DNA of 64,000 bases. It comes from Bradyrhizobium manausense (lineage in GTDB: Bacteria > Pseudomonadota > Alphaproteobacteria > Rhizobiales > Xanthobacteraceae). The position numbers and the translations under genes are program-made. The stretch's first letter is position 1. Every line of letters starts with the position of its first letter. Shown here piece after piece: positions 8,158 through 17,899 of the stretch. The stretch lies in the NCBI RefSeq assembly GCF_018129685.1, contig NZ_JAFCLG010000004.1, forward strand, positions 124,001 to 188,000. The letters are read 5' to 3'. The notes under the pieces are model-generated. The model had not been told where the DNA came from. It searched no databases and was given only the letters and a program-made list of their open reading frames with translations.

Positions 8158-8447
8158 CGCGATCTCCGGTTGGCTTGTTGCATTCGATGGCCGCCGCGAT
8201 ACGAGTAACACTCCGTCGTGCCGGACAGAAGCCGGAAGAGGGCCGGTGGGCTTCGGCAAAAAAATCTGGCGCGCGGTGAAACGCCGGATGATTGGCTCGT
8301 ATGTATGCTGTGGTTCTGCGTCTTGATATTGGCGCGTGCACCGCACGCGGGCCCTGGTTTGCATTCCGGCAACGGCTGGCTTTAATCTCTGCCCGCACCG
8401 CTAAGCGTCGCGCGGTTGTGGATTGGAGCGTGGTGGTGGCAGTCTCG
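8158..8447. other. Divergent intergenic region between the DUF3422 gene and hemC
   Basis: 290 bases that must carry promoters for both directions. I found no TGT-N12-ACA or TTGA-N6-TCAA site, tRNA or convincing small ORF here. Confidence 0.5.
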
Positions 8448-9422
8448 ATGCGGATCGGCACGCGCAAGAGCGTCATGGCGTTGGCCCAGACCGAGGATAT
8501 TGCACAGCGCCTGTCCAGGGCCGCGCCGGAATTAGCCGTCGAGATCGTCAGGTTCGAGACCACCGGCGATAGCGATCAAACCAGCAAGCTCCTGGTCCAT
8601 GGCGGCAAGGGTGGCGCGTTCGTTGTCGAAATCCGCGCCGCGGTCATGTCAGGCCGGCTTCATGCCGCGATGCATTCGCTCAAGGACGTGCCCGGCAATG
8701 AGGATACGCCCGGGCTCGTGATCGGTGCGACGCTGCCACGCGATCCGCCAACGGATGCGCTGGTGTTGCGGCCCGGCGTCTCGCTCGAGGACGTCAAGCG
8801 CTCGCGCGGCAAGGGTTACCGGATCGGTACCAACGCTGTGCGGCGCGCCGCCTATGCCCGGCGGCTGTTTCCGGACATCGAGGTGATTCACTTTCGCGGC
8901 GCTGCCGATACCAGAGTTCGCAAGCTCGACAATCGGGAGATGCAACGCCTGCCCGGCGGTGGCGAGGTGGGGCCGGCGGATGCGCTGATCATGGCCCGGT
9001 CGGGACTCGAACGGATCGGTCTCGGCCATCGCATTGCTTGCGAGCTGTCGCCCATGGAAATGTTGCCCGCGGTGGGGCAGGGTATCGTCGCGGTCGAGTG
9101 CGCGGCCAACGATTGGCAGACGCGGAAATGTCTCGCCCTGATCGACGATTCCGCGGCGCATCTGAGTTGCGACGCGGAGCGCGAAGTGTTGTGGGTCCTC
9201 AACGGCCATTGTAATTCGCCCATTGCGGGATATTCGACGATCGATGGTTCGCAGATGACGCTCACCGCTTCGGTGCTGGACGAGGCGAGTGAAGGTCGGT
9301 TTATCGAGGTGACCCGTTCCGGGCCCGCCAACCGCCCTCGCGAACTCGGTCGCGCGGTCGGATTGGAACTGCTTCACAAGGGTGCGGCCGATATCATTGC
9401 GCGTACGCGGCCAGGGCGATGA
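8448..9422 (+). CDS. hemC: Hydroxymethylbilane synthase (porphobilinogen deaminase), divergent
   Basis: Polymerises four porphobilinogens into hydroxymethylbilane. About 324 residues. Visible are RIGTRKS at the N-terminus, GGKGGAF, the catalytic AMHSLKDVP (with the Asp needed for catalysis), RIGTNAVRR and the dipyrromethane-cofactor Cys in NGHCNSPIAGYS. It differs from the housekeeping type: VM replaces the usual PL after RKS, and an insertion (MQRLPGGGEVGPAD) follows KLDNRE. GTG at 8436, with GGAG seven bases upstream, is an alternative start. Lies nine bases before bchI. Probably a PGC-dedicated second copy. Confidence 0.88.
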   Translation: MRIGTRKSVMALAQTEDIAQRLSRAAPELAVEIVRFETTGDSDQTSKLLVHGGKGGAFVVEIRAAVMSGRLHAAMHSLKDVPGNEDTPGLVIGATLPRDPPTDALVLRPGVSLEDVKRSRGKGYRIGTNAVRRAAYARRLFPDIEVIHFRGAADTRVRKLDNREMQRLPGGGEVGPADALIMARSGLERIGLGHRIACELSPMEMLPAVGQGIVAVECAANDWQTRKCLALIDDSAAHLSCDAEREVLWVLNGHCNSPIAGYSTIDGSQMTLTASVLDEASEGRFIEVTRSGPANRPRELGRAVGLELLHKGAADIIARTRPGR

Positions 9423-9431
9423 AAGGTTAGC

Positions 9432-10454
9432 ATGGCAACAGCGTTTCCATTCTCCGCAATTGTCGGCCAGGACGAGATGAAGCTCGCGCTGCTGATCGCG
9501 GCGGTCGATCCCAAGGTCGGCGGCGTGCTGGCCTTTGGCGATCGCGGCTCCGGCAAGTCCACGGCGGTCCGCGCGCTTGCGGCGTTGCTGCCGAAGATGA
9601 AGGTCGTTGTCGGCTGCCGCTACAATTGCGATCCTGACCGGCCGGCCGAGCTTTGCGAAGACTGCCGCGCTCGCACAGCCAAGGGCGGGCTGAAGTCCGT
9701 ACAGATCCCGGTGCCGGTGGTCGATCTGCCGCTTGGAGCAACCGAGGATCGCGTCGTCGGGGCACTCGATCTGGAACGAGCACTGGCGCGCGGAGAGAAG
9801 GCGTTCGAGCCGGGATTGCTGGCCCGCGCGCATCGCGGGTTTCTCTACATCGACGAAGCCAATCTGCTGGAGGATCACCTCGTCGACCTCCTGCTCGATG
9901 TCGCTGCGTCCGGCGAAAATGTCGTCGAGCGCGAAGGCCTGAGCATACGCCATCCGGCGCGGTTCGTGCTGGTCGGCACAGGAAACCCTGAGGAAGGCGA
10001 GTTGCGCCCGCAATTGCTGGATCGCTTCGGCATGTCGGTGGAGGTGAAGACCCCCGACAATCTCGCGGACCGGATCGAGGTGGTGCGGCGTCGTGACGCC
10101 TTTGAAAGCGATAGCGAAGCCTTCGTCGCCAATTGGGTCAAGGACGAGGCCAAGCTTCGCAAGAAGATCATCGGGGCGCGGGAGAAACTATCATCGGTCT
10201 CGGTGCCTGATGTAACGCTCGAACGCGCCGCAAAGCTCTGCATGGCGCTCGGCACCGACGGCTTGCGTGGCGAGCTGACATTGATGCGCGCGGCCCGTGC
10301 GCTTGCGGCGCTCGACTCCGCAAAGACCGTGACCGACGATCATCTGCGCCGGATTGCGCCTTCGGCCTTGCGTCATCGCTTGCGGCGCAATCCCCTCGAT
10401 GATGCGGGCTCCTCGGTACGTGTCGACCGTGCGATATCGGAGGTGCTGGGATGA
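9432..10454 (+). CDS. bchI: Magnesium chelatase ATPase subunit I
   Basis: AAA+ motor subunit of Mg-protoporphyrin IX chelatase, 340 residues. Walker A is GDRGSGKST (about residues 36-44) and Walker B is FLYIDEANLL, followed by the sensor region LVGTGNPEEGELRPQLLDRFG. A C-rich segment (CRYNCDPD, CEDC) is typical of BchI. AAAGG precedes the ATG. Its last four bases overlap the bchD start (ATGA), giving coupled synthesis of the I and D subunits. Confidence 0.97.
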   Translation: MATAFPFSAIVGQDEMKLALLIAAVDPKVGGVLAFGDRGSGKSTAVRALAALLPKMKVVVGCRYNCDPDRPAELCEDCRARTAKGGLKSVQIPVPVVDLPLGATEDRVVGALDLERALARGEKAFEPGLLARAHRGFLYIDEANLLEDHLVDLLLDVAASGENVVEREGLSIRHPARFVLVGTGNPEEGELRPQLLDRFGMSVEVKTPDNLADRIEVVRRRDAFESDSEAFVANWVKDEAKLRKKIIGAREKLSSVSVPDVTLERAAKLCMALGTDGLRGELTLMRAARALAALDSAKTVTDDHLRRIAPSALRHRLRRNPLDDAGSSVRVDRAISEVLG

Positions 10455-12208
10455 CCGGCGCTGCCGCCTGGTCCGATGCGGTGACGGCGTTGCAGTTATT
10501 CGCCGTGGACCCGTCGGGGACAGGCGGCGTGGTGTTGAGATCCCGCGCGGGCCCGGTGCGGGATCGCTGGCTCGCCTTGCTTCGTGCGGCACTGCCGCCA
10601 TCGGTCAATATGAAGCAGATGCCACTGAATATCGCCGAAGGCCGGCTGCTCGGTGGGCTGGACCTCAATGCGACGTTGCTGGCCGGCCGTCCCGTTGCCG
10701 AGCGCGGCCTGCTGGCGGAAGCCGATGGCGGCGTGATCATGCTAGCGATGGCGGAGCGGCTGCCGGCCGCAACGACGGTTCATGTCACGGCCGCGATGGA
10801 CGCCGGGGAAACGATTGTCGAGCGCGACGGCCTGTCGCTTCGGATGCCTGCGCGTTTCGGCGTCATCGCCATCGATGAGGGCCTTGAGGATGAATTTGCG
10901 CCGGCGTCGCTGCGCGATCGTCTGGCACTTCACCTCGATCTCAACGCAATCGGCGTCCGTGACGCCGAGGAATTCGCGCTGGATGCCGGGGAGATTGCAG
11001 CGGCCCGCGCGACGCTGCCATCGCTCAAGGCCGACGTGGCCCGGATCGTGGCTCTATGTACCGCGGCCGCCGCGCTTGGAATCAGCTCGTTGCGTGCGCC
11101 ATTGCTGGCGCTGCGGATCGCCCGCGCCAGTGCTGCGCTTGCAGGTCATTCCAGAATCGAACAGGAAGACTTGGCGTTGGCTGCACGGCTAGTGCTGGCG
11201 CCCCGCGCGCTGGTGTTTCCGCCAGCGGATCAAGAGGCCCAACCGGAGCAGCCACCCCCGCCGACGGAAGACGAAGCGGACGAGTCCGGTGGCGACGATC
11301 AAACCGCCGACGTCGATCGGGCGCTCGACGAAGTCATTCTCGCCGCGGTGCAGGCCGCAATCCCGCCGGATGTGCTGATGGCGCTTCGTGCGGGATCCGC
11401 GGGACGATCGCGCAGTCGTTCCTCCGGCAAGGCCGGTGCGTTGCAGAAATCCGGCAAGCGTGGGCGTCCGGCCGGCGTGTTGCGCGGCGCGTTGCGTGCC
11501 GGCGCCAGACTCAACGTCATCGAAACCCTGCGCGCGGCGGCGCCATGGCAACCTTTGCGGCGCCGCGAAGTGGCCGGATCGGCCGAGCAATCCCGGCCCC
11601 GCATTCTGATACGCAAGGATGACTTCCGCATCTCGCGTTTCAAGCAGCGCACGGAAACTGTCACGATTTTCGTCGTCGATGCATCCGGCTCAGCGGCGTT
11701 GCACCGGCTCGCGGAAGCCAAGGGGGCGGTCGAATTGTTACTGGCCGATTGCTACATCAGGCGCGATCAGGTGGCATTGATTGCGTTTCGCGGCAGTGGC
11801 GCCGAAATGCTGCTGCCGCCGACCCGTTCGCTGGCGCGTGCCAAACGCAGCCTTGCGGGATTGCCGGGTGGTGGCGGTACGCCTTTGGCTGCAGGGCTCG
11901 ATGCGGCGTTCATGCTGTCCGACTCGGTCCGCCGGAAGGGACAGACGCCGACGGTAATCGTTCTGACCGATGGCCGCGCCAACATTGCACGCGATGGCGG
12001 GCAGGGGCGTCCGCGTGCCGAGGACGACGCGATGAGCGCGGCGCGGCAGTTGCGCGGCGCCGGTATCAGGGTCGTCCTGGTTGATACTTCGCCGCGCCCG
12101 GGGATTTCAGGGGAATCCATCGCCAACGAAATGGGCGCACGCTATCTGCCCTTGCCGCATGCCGACGCAGCGACCTTGTCGAAAGCGGTGCTCGCCAGCG
12201 CCGGCTAA
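10451..12208 (+). CDS. bchD: Magnesium chelatase subunit D
   Basis: 585 residues. An N-terminal AAA+-like domain without an intact Walker A is followed by an acidic, proline-rich hinge (about residues 255-285, [18 protein letters not shown]) and a C-terminal von Willebrand A domain. The VWA metal site begins [10 protein letters not shown] and continues [10 protein letters not shown] and LTDGRAN. BchD bridges the BchI ring to BchH. Its stop overlaps the hemE stop by four bases on the opposite strand, leaving no room for a terminator between them. Confidence 0.96.
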   Translation: MTGAAAWSDAVTALQLFAVDPSGTGGVVLRSRAGPVRDRWLALLRAALPPSVNMKQMPLNIAEGRLLGGLDLNATLLAGRPVAERGLLAEADGGVIMLAMAERLPAATTVHVTAAMDAGETIVERDGLSLRMPARFGVIAIDEGLEDEFAPASLRDRLALHLDLNAIGVRDAEEFALDAGEIAAARATLPSLKADVARIVALCTAAAALGISSLRAPLLALRIARASAALAGHSRIEQEDLALAARLVLAPRALVFPPADQEAQPEQPPPPTEDEADESGGDDQTADVDRALDEVILAAVQAAIPPDVLMALRAGSAGRSRSRSSGKAGALQKSGKRGRPAGVLRGALRAGARLNVIETLRAAAPWQPLRRREVAGSAEQSRPRILIRKDDFRISRFKQRTETVTIFVVDASGSAALHRLAEAKGAVELLLADCYIRRDQVALIAFRGSGAEMLLPPTRSLARAKRSLAGLPGGGGTPLAAGLDAAFMLSDSVRRKGQTPTVIVLTDGRANIARDGGQGRPRAEDDAMSAARQLRGAGIRVVLVDTSPRPGISGESIANEMGARYLPLPHADAATLSKAVLASAG

Positions 12209-13257
12209 AGCGATCCATTGAAGGCCCGAACCCGCCTCACCATGTGCTCGACATGCGCGATCGGGGTTTCGGGCTGGATGCCGTGGCCGAGGTTGAAGAT
12301 CAGCCGGCCCCCCGCGAAATTCGCCAGCACGTCATCGATCGATCGATCCAGTGCGTCCCCGCCTGCAATCAGAGCCAGCGGATCCAGATTGCCCTGCACC
12401 GCAACGCGGTTCTGAACCCTTTCACGGATCAGCGACGGCTCTGCCGTCCAGTCGATGCTGACCGCATCGACGCCGGTTGCCTCGACATATCCCGGCAGCA
12501 ATGCGCCGGCCCCGCGTGGAAAGCCGATGATCTTCGCGTCGGGAACCTGTTTGCGGATACCCTGGACGATGCGCCTGGTCGGTTCGACCGACCAGCGCTG
12601 AAATTCGCGCGGCGGGAGCACACCGGCCCACGTGTCGAAGATCTGCAGCACGTCGGCGCCGGCGGCGAGTTGCCCGAGCAGGTAGTGAATCGAGTTCCCG
12701 ACGATCGTGTCGATGATCTGCGCAAACGCGTCGGGATGGCGGTAGGCCATCATCCGCGCCGGTGCCTGATCCGGCGTGCCGTGGCCCGCGACCATGTAGG
12801 TCGCAACCGTCCACGGTGCCCCGCAAAATCCGATCAGCGCGATCCTGGGATCGAGCTCGCGGCGCACGCGGCGCAGCGCTTCGAACACCGGCTCGAGCTT
12901 GGTGAAATCGCCGGTCGAGGCCAGTGTGCCGACCCTGTCCGGTGTGTCCAGGGGATCGAGCCGCGGTCCTTCGCCGGCTTCGAACCGGACGTCGCGGCCC
13001 AACGCATAGGGGACAACGAGGATATCCGAGAAGATGATCGCCGCATCGAAGTTGAAGCGACGGATCGGCTGCAGCGTCACTTCGGCGGCAAGTTCGGGCG
13101 TGAAACAGAGATCGAGAAAGCCGCCGGCCTTGGCGCGAACGTCGCGGTATTCGGGCAGATAGCGGCCGGCCTGTCGCATCATCCAGAGCGGGGGAACCGG
13201 CTGGCGGCGGCCGGAAAGGACTTCGACAAAGGGCTTGGGGGGCAAAGACGTTGTCAA
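12205..13257 (-). CDS. hemE: Uroporphyrinogen III decarboxylase
   Basis: Decarboxylates uroporphyrinogen III to coproporphyrinogen III in the cytosol. 350 residues, normal length. Signatures: [16 protein letters not shown] at the N-terminus, catalytic Asp in [27 protein letters not shown], and the C-terminal GNLDPLAL and FNLGHGI. The start is TTG at 13257; no ATG or GTG lies in frame upstream. On the opposite strand to its PGC neighbours, facing bchD tail to tail. Probably a PGC copy additional to a housekeeping hemE. Confidence 0.95.
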   Translation of the reverse strand: MTTSLPPKPFVEVLSGRRQPVPPLWMMRQAGRYLPEYRDVRAKAGGFLDLCFTPELAAEVTLQPIRRFNFDAAIIFSDILVVPYALGRDVRFEAGEGPRLDPLDTPDRVGTLASTGDFTKLEPVFEALRRVRRELDPRIALIGFCGAPWTVATYMVAGHGTPDQAPARMMAYRHPDAFAQIIDTIVGNSIHYLLGQLAAGADVLQIFDTWAGVLPPREFQRWSVEPTRRIVQGIRKQVPDAKIIGFPRGAGALLPGYVEATGVDAVSIDWTAEPSLIRERVQNRVAVQGNLDPLALIAGGDALDRSIDDVLANFAGGRLIFNLGHGIQPETPIAHVEHMVRRVRAFNGSL

Positions 13258-13364
13258 GCAGCGTTTCCGATGTTGTCGACAAGCACGATTGTCATTTCTG
13301 ATACACTGCTGTTACGGTCTTGGCCACGGCGAGATGCGATCGAGTTCAAAAAAGGAGATTTGCG

Positions 13365-14324
13365 ATGAGCGCAGCCGCCCCGACGATTCGTTCTTCTGCG
13401 TTGCATGGCATTGACGAATTGCCGGCGCCCGTCTCGGGGCAGCGCCATGAGATTGGCAGTCCAGTCGGACGGCTGACATATTTTTCGGCCGGTCCCGAGG
13501 CACCCGGCAAATTCCCACCGCTGTTGCTGGTTCACAGCGTCAATGCCGCGGCCTCGGCCTATGAGGTCAAGCCGCTTTACGAACACTACCGCCGAACCCG
13601 GACCGTCTACGCGCTCGAGCTTCCCGGTTTTGGTCATTCCGAGCGCGGAAAGCGCGAATATACCGTACGCATGATGACGGATGCGATCCTGGTTGCGGTT
13701 CGCGAAATCCAGAACGATTTCGGCCGCAGTCCGATCGACGCACTGGCGGTGTCGCTGTCGTCGGAATTTCTTGCGCGGGCCGTCTCTGAGTCGCCGCTGG
13801 CATTCCGCTCTCTGGCGCTCGTCAGCCCGACCGGTTTCACCACATTCGACAAGACCGCGACCACGCGCGAAGGCACCCGCGGCAAGCCGTGGCTACACGG
13901 ACTTTTCGAGTTTCCCTTGTGGAGCGAAGGCTTCTTCCGGCTGCTGACCAGCCGTCGCATCATCCGCTATTTCCTGAACAAGACCTGGGGCTCGACCAAT
14001 ATCGACGAGGGCTTACTGGAGTACGACTATCTCACCACCCACCAACCCGGAGCGCAGCACGCACCATATTATTTCGTTTCCGGATTTCTGTTCAGCAAGG
14101 ACATTCCGAAAATCTACAATTCACTGACACTGCCGGTCTGGATGAGCCACGGCATGCGCGGTGATTTCGTCGACTACACCAACAAGTCACAAGTCGAGGG
14201 CCGCGCCAACTGGACCATTCGTGTGTTCTCGACCGGTGCGATGCCGCACTTCGAAGCCGAAGCCGAATTCATTGCGGCCTACGACGCGTTCCTTGCCGGC
14301 GTGCCGTCGGCATCGGCCTCATAA
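13365..14324 (+). CDS. Alpha/beta-fold hydrolase adjoining bchO, unnamed
   Basis: 319 residues. Alpha/beta-hydrolase fold: LLLVHSVNAAAS (oxyanion region), ALELPGFGHSERG, an atypical nucleophile elbow AVSLSSEF (Ser in place of both usual Gly positions) and a C-terminal GAMPHFEAE carrying the likely catalytic His. AAAGGAGA precedes the ATG. It lies nine bases before bchO, itself a hydrolase homologue, so a role around tetrapyrrole metal insertion or a PGC-linked esterase step is possible but unproven. Confidence 0.75.
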   Translation: MSAAAPTIRSSALHGIDELPAPVSGQRHEIGSPVGRLTYFSAGPEAPGKFPPLLLVHSVNAAASAYEVKPLYEHYRRTRTVYALELPGFGHSERGKREYTVRMMTDAILVAVREIQNDFGRSPIDALAVSLSSEFLARAVSESPLAFRSLALVSPTGFTTFDKTATTREGTRGKPWLHGLFEFPLWSEGFFRLLTSRRIIRYFLNKTWGSTNIDEGLLEYDYLTTHQPGAQHAPYYFVSGFLFSKDIPKIYNSLTLPVWMSHGMRGDFVDYTNKSQVEGRANWTIRVFSTGAMPHFEAEAEFIAAYDAFLAGVPSASAS

Positions 14325-14333
14325 GGCACTGCC

Positions 14334-15230
14334 ATGTTCGGTCTCGTCTGGAGCCGCGATGGTACGGACTGGCCCAACCGGAATGCCAGTGTGTTCGTCG
14401 AGGCGGCCGGGATCCGCTGGCATGTGCAGCGAATGGGCGATGGGCCGTCGCTGCTGTTGATTCACGGTACCGGGGCCGCAACGCATTCCTGGCGCGAATT
14501 GTTGCCGCTGCTGGCCCGGCATTTCTCGGTGATCGCCCCGGACTTGCCCGGACACGGATTTACCCAATCTCCGCCGTCACACCGGCTGTCGCTGCCGGGC
14601 ATGGCGGCGGACATCGGCGCGCTGCTGCGCAAGCTGGAGATCAAGCCGGAGATCGCGGTCGCTCATTCCGCGGGGGCGGCGATATCGGCGCGCATGTGTC
14701 TCGCCGGCCGCATCGCACCGCGTTTGCTGATCGCCCTGAACGGCGCCTTCATGCCGTTCGGCGGCGTGGCCAACCATCTGGTCGCGCCGCTGGCGAATCT
14801 GCTGGTGATGAATCCGCTGGTGCCCCGGGTGTTCGCCTGGCAGGCATCTCATGCCGGCGCGGTCGAGCGGCTGATCGCCAACACCGGTTCGACCATCGAT
14901 CAGGAGGGGATTGCACTCTATCGCAGGCTGGTGCGGAATCCCGCGCATGTTGCGGCCGCACTGGGGATGATGGCGAACTGGAAACTCGAGCCGCTGCTGC
15001 ACGATCTGCCACGGCTGACGACGGCGCTGGTCCTGGTGGCCGCCACCAATGATCGTTCGATATCGCCGGAGGTCGCGCGACAGGTTCGCGAGATTCTTCC
15101 AAGTGCCGTGATCGAGCGACTGCCCGGCCTCGGCCATCTCGCGCACGAAGAGCAGCCGCAACTGATCGCGCACCTCATCATGAAATACGCCCACGCAAAT
15201 GCGGCCGAGCAAGCGGCTCAACAAATGTAA
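14334..15230 (+). CDS. bchO: BchO, magnesium chelatase-associated alpha/beta hydrolase
   Basis: 298 residues. Matches BchO of purple bacteria: IRWHVQRMGDGPSLLLIHGT at the N-terminus, PDLPGHGFTQSP, nucleophile AHSAGAAIS and terminal His in GLGHLAHEEQP. BchO is found with bchID in many PGCs and is thought to assist Mg insertion; its reaction is not established. It ends inside the first PpsR box of the crtI promoter, so crtI-crtB probably has its own promoter. Confidence 0.88.
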   Translation: MFGLVWSRDGTDWPNRNASVFVEAAGIRWHVQRMGDGPSLLLIHGTGAATHSWRELLPLLARHFSVIAPDLPGHGFTQSPPSHRLSLPGMAADIGALLRKLEIKPEIAVAHSAGAAISARMCLAGRIAPRLLIALNGAFMPFGGVANHLVAPLANLLVMNPLVPRVFAWQASHAGAVERLIANTGSTIDQEGIALYRRLVRNPAHVAAALGMMANWKLEPLLHDLPRLTTALVLVAATNDRSISPEVARQVREILPSAVIERLPGLGHLAHEEQPQLIAHLIMKYAHANAAEQAAQQM

Positions 15231-15243
15231 CAAGGAATGTACA
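15226..15243. promoter_or_regulatory. PpsR box 1 upstream of crtI
   Basis: TGTAACAAGGAATGTACA, a perfect TGT-N12-ACA overlapping the stop codon of bchO. It starts 35 bases before box 2. Tandem boxes are the arrangement that PpsR/CrtJ proteins bind cooperatively. Confidence 0.75.
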
Positions 15244-15260
15244 CTTTCAGGCTAGGCAAC

Positions 15261-15278
15261 TGTCAAGAATTAATTACA
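15261..15278. promoter_or_regulatory. PpsR box 2 upstream of crtI
   Basis: TGTCAAGAATTAATTACA, perfect TGT-N12-ACA with an AT-rich spacer, ending eight bases before the crtI ATG. Binding here would cover the promoter or start region. Confidence 0.78.
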
Positions 15279-15286
15279 GTGGCCGC

Positions 15287-16834
15287 ATGCTGGACTCTAC
15301 CTCAGTCCGAACAACGCCATCAGCGCCACCGCATTGCCAGCCGCATGCGGTGGTGATCGGCAGCGGCTTTGGCGGATTGGCAGCCGCAATCCGGCTCGGC
15401 GCAAAGGGCTACCGCGTCACGGTTCTCGAAAAGCTCGATGCCCCTGGCGGCCGTGCCTACGTCTACCGGCAGGACGGCTTCACCTTCGACGCGGGGCCGA
15501 CCATCGTGACCGCGCCTTTCCTATTCGAGGAATTGTGGAAGCTGTGCGGACGAAAGATGTCCGACGACGTGACGCTGGTACCGGTCTCGCCGTTCTACCG
15601 GATTCGGTTTCAGGACGGATCGCACTTCGACTATTCCGGCGATGCTGGCGCGATGCGCCGCGAGATCGCGCGATTTTCGCCTGGTGACGTTGATGGCTAC
15701 GACGCGTACATGAAGGCCAGCGAGGAGATCTTCAAGGTCGGCTTCGAGAGGCTCGGCGACGTGCCGTTCAGCAAATGGACGGATATGGCGAAGATCGCGC
15801 CCGAGATGCTGCGGCTGTCGAGCTATCGCAGTGTCTATGCGCTGGTTTCGAAGTTCTTCCGCGACCCGCGCCTGCGCGTCGTCTTCAGCTTTCATCCGCT
15901 GCTGATCGGGGGCAACCCCCTCACCGCGAGTTCGATCTATTGCCTGATCGCATTTCTGGAGCGGCGCTGGGGCGTGCATTTTGCGCTTGGCGGCACTGGA
16001 CGGCTGGTCGATGGCCTGGTCAAGTTGATCGAGGGACAGGGCGGCAAGCTCCGCTGCAACCAGGAGGTCCGCGAGATCGTCGTGAATAACGGCGTTGCGC
16101 GCGGCGTACGGCTGGCTTCGGGCGAGACCATTGCCGCCGATGTCGTGGTGTCGAACGCCGATTCCGCATGGACGTATCGACATCTGGTGCCTGCGTCAGC
16201 GCGGTCGCGTTGGACCGACAGGCGCATCGAACGTGCGCGTTATTCGATGAGCCTGTTCGTCTGGTATTTCGGCACACGTCGCAGATACGAGGGCGTGCCG
16301 CACCACACGATCCTGCTGGGGCCGCGCTACAAGCGATTGCTGACGGACATCTTCGATCGCAAGATTCTGGCTGACGATTTCAGCCTGTATCTGCATCGCC
16401 CGACCGCGACTGACACATCCCTTGCACCCGACGGCTGCGACGCGTTCTACGTGCTTTCACCCGTCCCGCATCTGCAAAGCGGGACCGATTGGAGTCTTGT
16501 GGCCGAAGGCTACCGCCAGGCGATTGCAGGCGAACTCTCCAGGACCATGCTGCCTGATCTCGAGAATGAGATCGTCAGTTCGCGGATGCTGACGCCGCAG
16601 GATTTCCAGGACCGTCTCTCCTCGTTTCGCGGCGCGGCCTTCGGGCTGGAGCCGATCCTCACGCAAAGTGCGTGGTTTCGCCCGCACAACAAGAGCGAAG
16701 ATATCGAACATCTGTATCTGGTCGGCGCCGGCACGCATCCCGGGGCGGGCCTGCCCGGCGTGCTCTCGTCGGCGCGCGTTCTGGATTCCCAGGTGCCTGA
16801 AGCCTCGCACCTTGCAAGCATGGTGACCGCATGA
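15287..16834 (+). CDS. crtI: Phytoene desaturase
   Basis: FAD-dependent desaturase converting phytoene toward lycopene/neurosporene. 515 residues. The N-terminal Rossmann motif is VVIGSGFGGLAAAIRL followed by VLEKLDAPGGRAYV. The C-terminal carotenoid-oxidoreductase signature is YLVGAGTHPGAGLPGV. Membrane-associated in the family. Two tandem PpsR boxes precede it; its last bases overlap crtB (ATGA). Confidence 0.95.
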   Translation: MLDSTSVRTTPSAPPHCQPHAVVIGSGFGGLAAAIRLGAKGYRVTVLEKLDAPGGRAYVYRQDGFTFDAGPTIVTAPFLFEELWKLCGRKMSDDVTLVPVSPFYRIRFQDGSHFDYSGDAGAMRREIARFSPGDVDGYDAYMKASEEIFKVGFERLGDVPFSKWTDMAKIAPEMLRLSSYRSVYALVSKFFRDPRLRVVFSFHPLLIGGNPLTASSIYCLIAFLERRWGVHFALGGTGRLVDGLVKLIEGQGGKLRCNQEVREIVVNNGVARGVRLASGETIAADVVVSNADSAWTYRHLVPASARSRWTDRRIERARYSMSLFVWYFGTRRRYEGVPHHTILLGPRYKRLLTDIFDRKILADDFSLYLHRPTATDTSLAPDGCDAFYVLSPVPHLQSGTDWSLVAEGYRQAIAGELSRTMLPDLENEIVSSRMLTPQDFQDRLSSFRGAAFGLEPILTQSAWFRPHNKSEDIEHLYLVGAGTHPGAGLPGVLSSARVLDSQVPEASHLASMVTA

Positions 16835-17889
16835 CGATAAGGCTCGATCCCATCGACATGGCTGCCTGCCGTGCCCTGCTCAAGGGCGGCTCACGGACCT
16901 TCAACGCGGCCTCGAAGGTGCTGCCGCGCCGGGTCGCCGAGCCCGCCATCGCGCTGTACGCTTTCTGCCGTTTGGCCGATGATGCCGTCGATCTCGGCGA
17001 GGACCGCGCTGCGGCAGTGACGCGGTTGCGGGACCGGCTGGATCGCGCCTATCGGCGCCAGCCGACCGACCTTGCTGCGGATCGCCTGTTTGCCGACGTC
17101 GTCTCGAAATTCTGCATTCCCCGTGAGTTGCCGGAAGCCCTGCTCGAGGGGCTGGCATGGGATGCGGAGGTCCGCCGCTATGAGACGTTGCAGGATCTCA
17201 CGGCCTACGCAGCGCGGGTCGCGGGTGCTGTCGGCGCGATGATGACGCTCGTGATGGGACAGCGCGCTCCCGAGATTGTTGCGCGCGCCTGCGATCTCGG
17301 CGTCGCGATGCAGTTGACCAACATCGCTCGCGACGTCGGTGAGGACGCCCGCGCCGGCCGGCTCTATCTGCCGCAATCGTGGCTGCGTGAGGCGGGGGTC
17401 GATCCGGACATTTGGCTGGCGAACCCTTGTTTCACGCCTGAGGTTGCGGCCATCGTACAGAGGCTGCTCGATGCGGCCGATACCTTCTATTCCCGCGCGA
17501 CGCACGGGATCGCCAACCTGCCGATCGGCTGCCGTCCCGGAATCTATGCGGCCCGCGCACTTTATGCCGAGATCGGCCGCGAACTGGAGCGGAGCGGGCT
17601 GGATTCGGTGTCGCAGCGTGCGGTCGTCTCCACCAACCGCAAGCTCGCGGTCTTGGCGCGAACGCTGCTCTTGCCGCAAACGGAATGGGCACCTGCGAGA
17701 AAGCTTGACGTCAAGACCGCCGATATTGAAGAGACCCGTTTCCTGGTCGAGGCCGTAGCGGCAACGCCGCTGCGCGATAACGCGCAGCCGCGGCGGCGGC
17801 CGATCGAGGACCGCGTGGTCTGGGTGATCGATCTGTTCGAGCGGCTGGAACGTCGCGACCAGCTGCAACGCACGGCCTCCTACCGGTAG
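16831..17889 (+). CDS. crtB: Phytoene synthase
   Basis: Head-to-head condensation of two geranylgeranyl diphosphates to phytoene. 352 residues. The two Asp-rich substrate motifs are visible: FCRLADDAVDLGED (about residue 50) and QLTNIARDVGEDARAGRLYL (about residue 165). Coupled to crtI by ATGA overlap and followed ten bases later by hemF. Confidence 0.95.
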   Translation: MTIRLDPIDMAACRALLKGGSRTFNAASKVLPRRVAEPAIALYAFCRLADDAVDLGEDRAAAVTRLRDRLDRAYRRQPTDLAADRLFADVVSKFCIPRELPEALLEGLAWDAEVRRYETLQDLTAYAARVAGAVGAMMTLVMGQRAPEIVARACDLGVAMQLTNIARDVGEDARAGRLYLPQSWLREAGVDPDIWLANPCFTPEVAAIVQRLLDAADTFYSRATHGIANLPIGCRPGIYAARALYAEIGRELERSGLDSVSQRAVVSTNRKLAVLARTLLLPQTEWAPARKLDVKTADIEETRFLVEAVAATPLRDNAQPRRRPIEDRVVWVIDLFERLERRDQLQRTASYR

Positions 17890-17899
17890 AACAAACGAG

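Noticed and set aside
8649..10013. 454-codon minus-strand ORF opposite hemC and bchI
   Set aside because: Spans two genuine genes in the opposite sense and resembles nothing.
12244..13368. 374-codon plus-strand ORF opposite hemE
   Set aside because: hemE on the minus strand has all uroporphyrinogen decarboxylase signatures; the plus ORF is its shadow.
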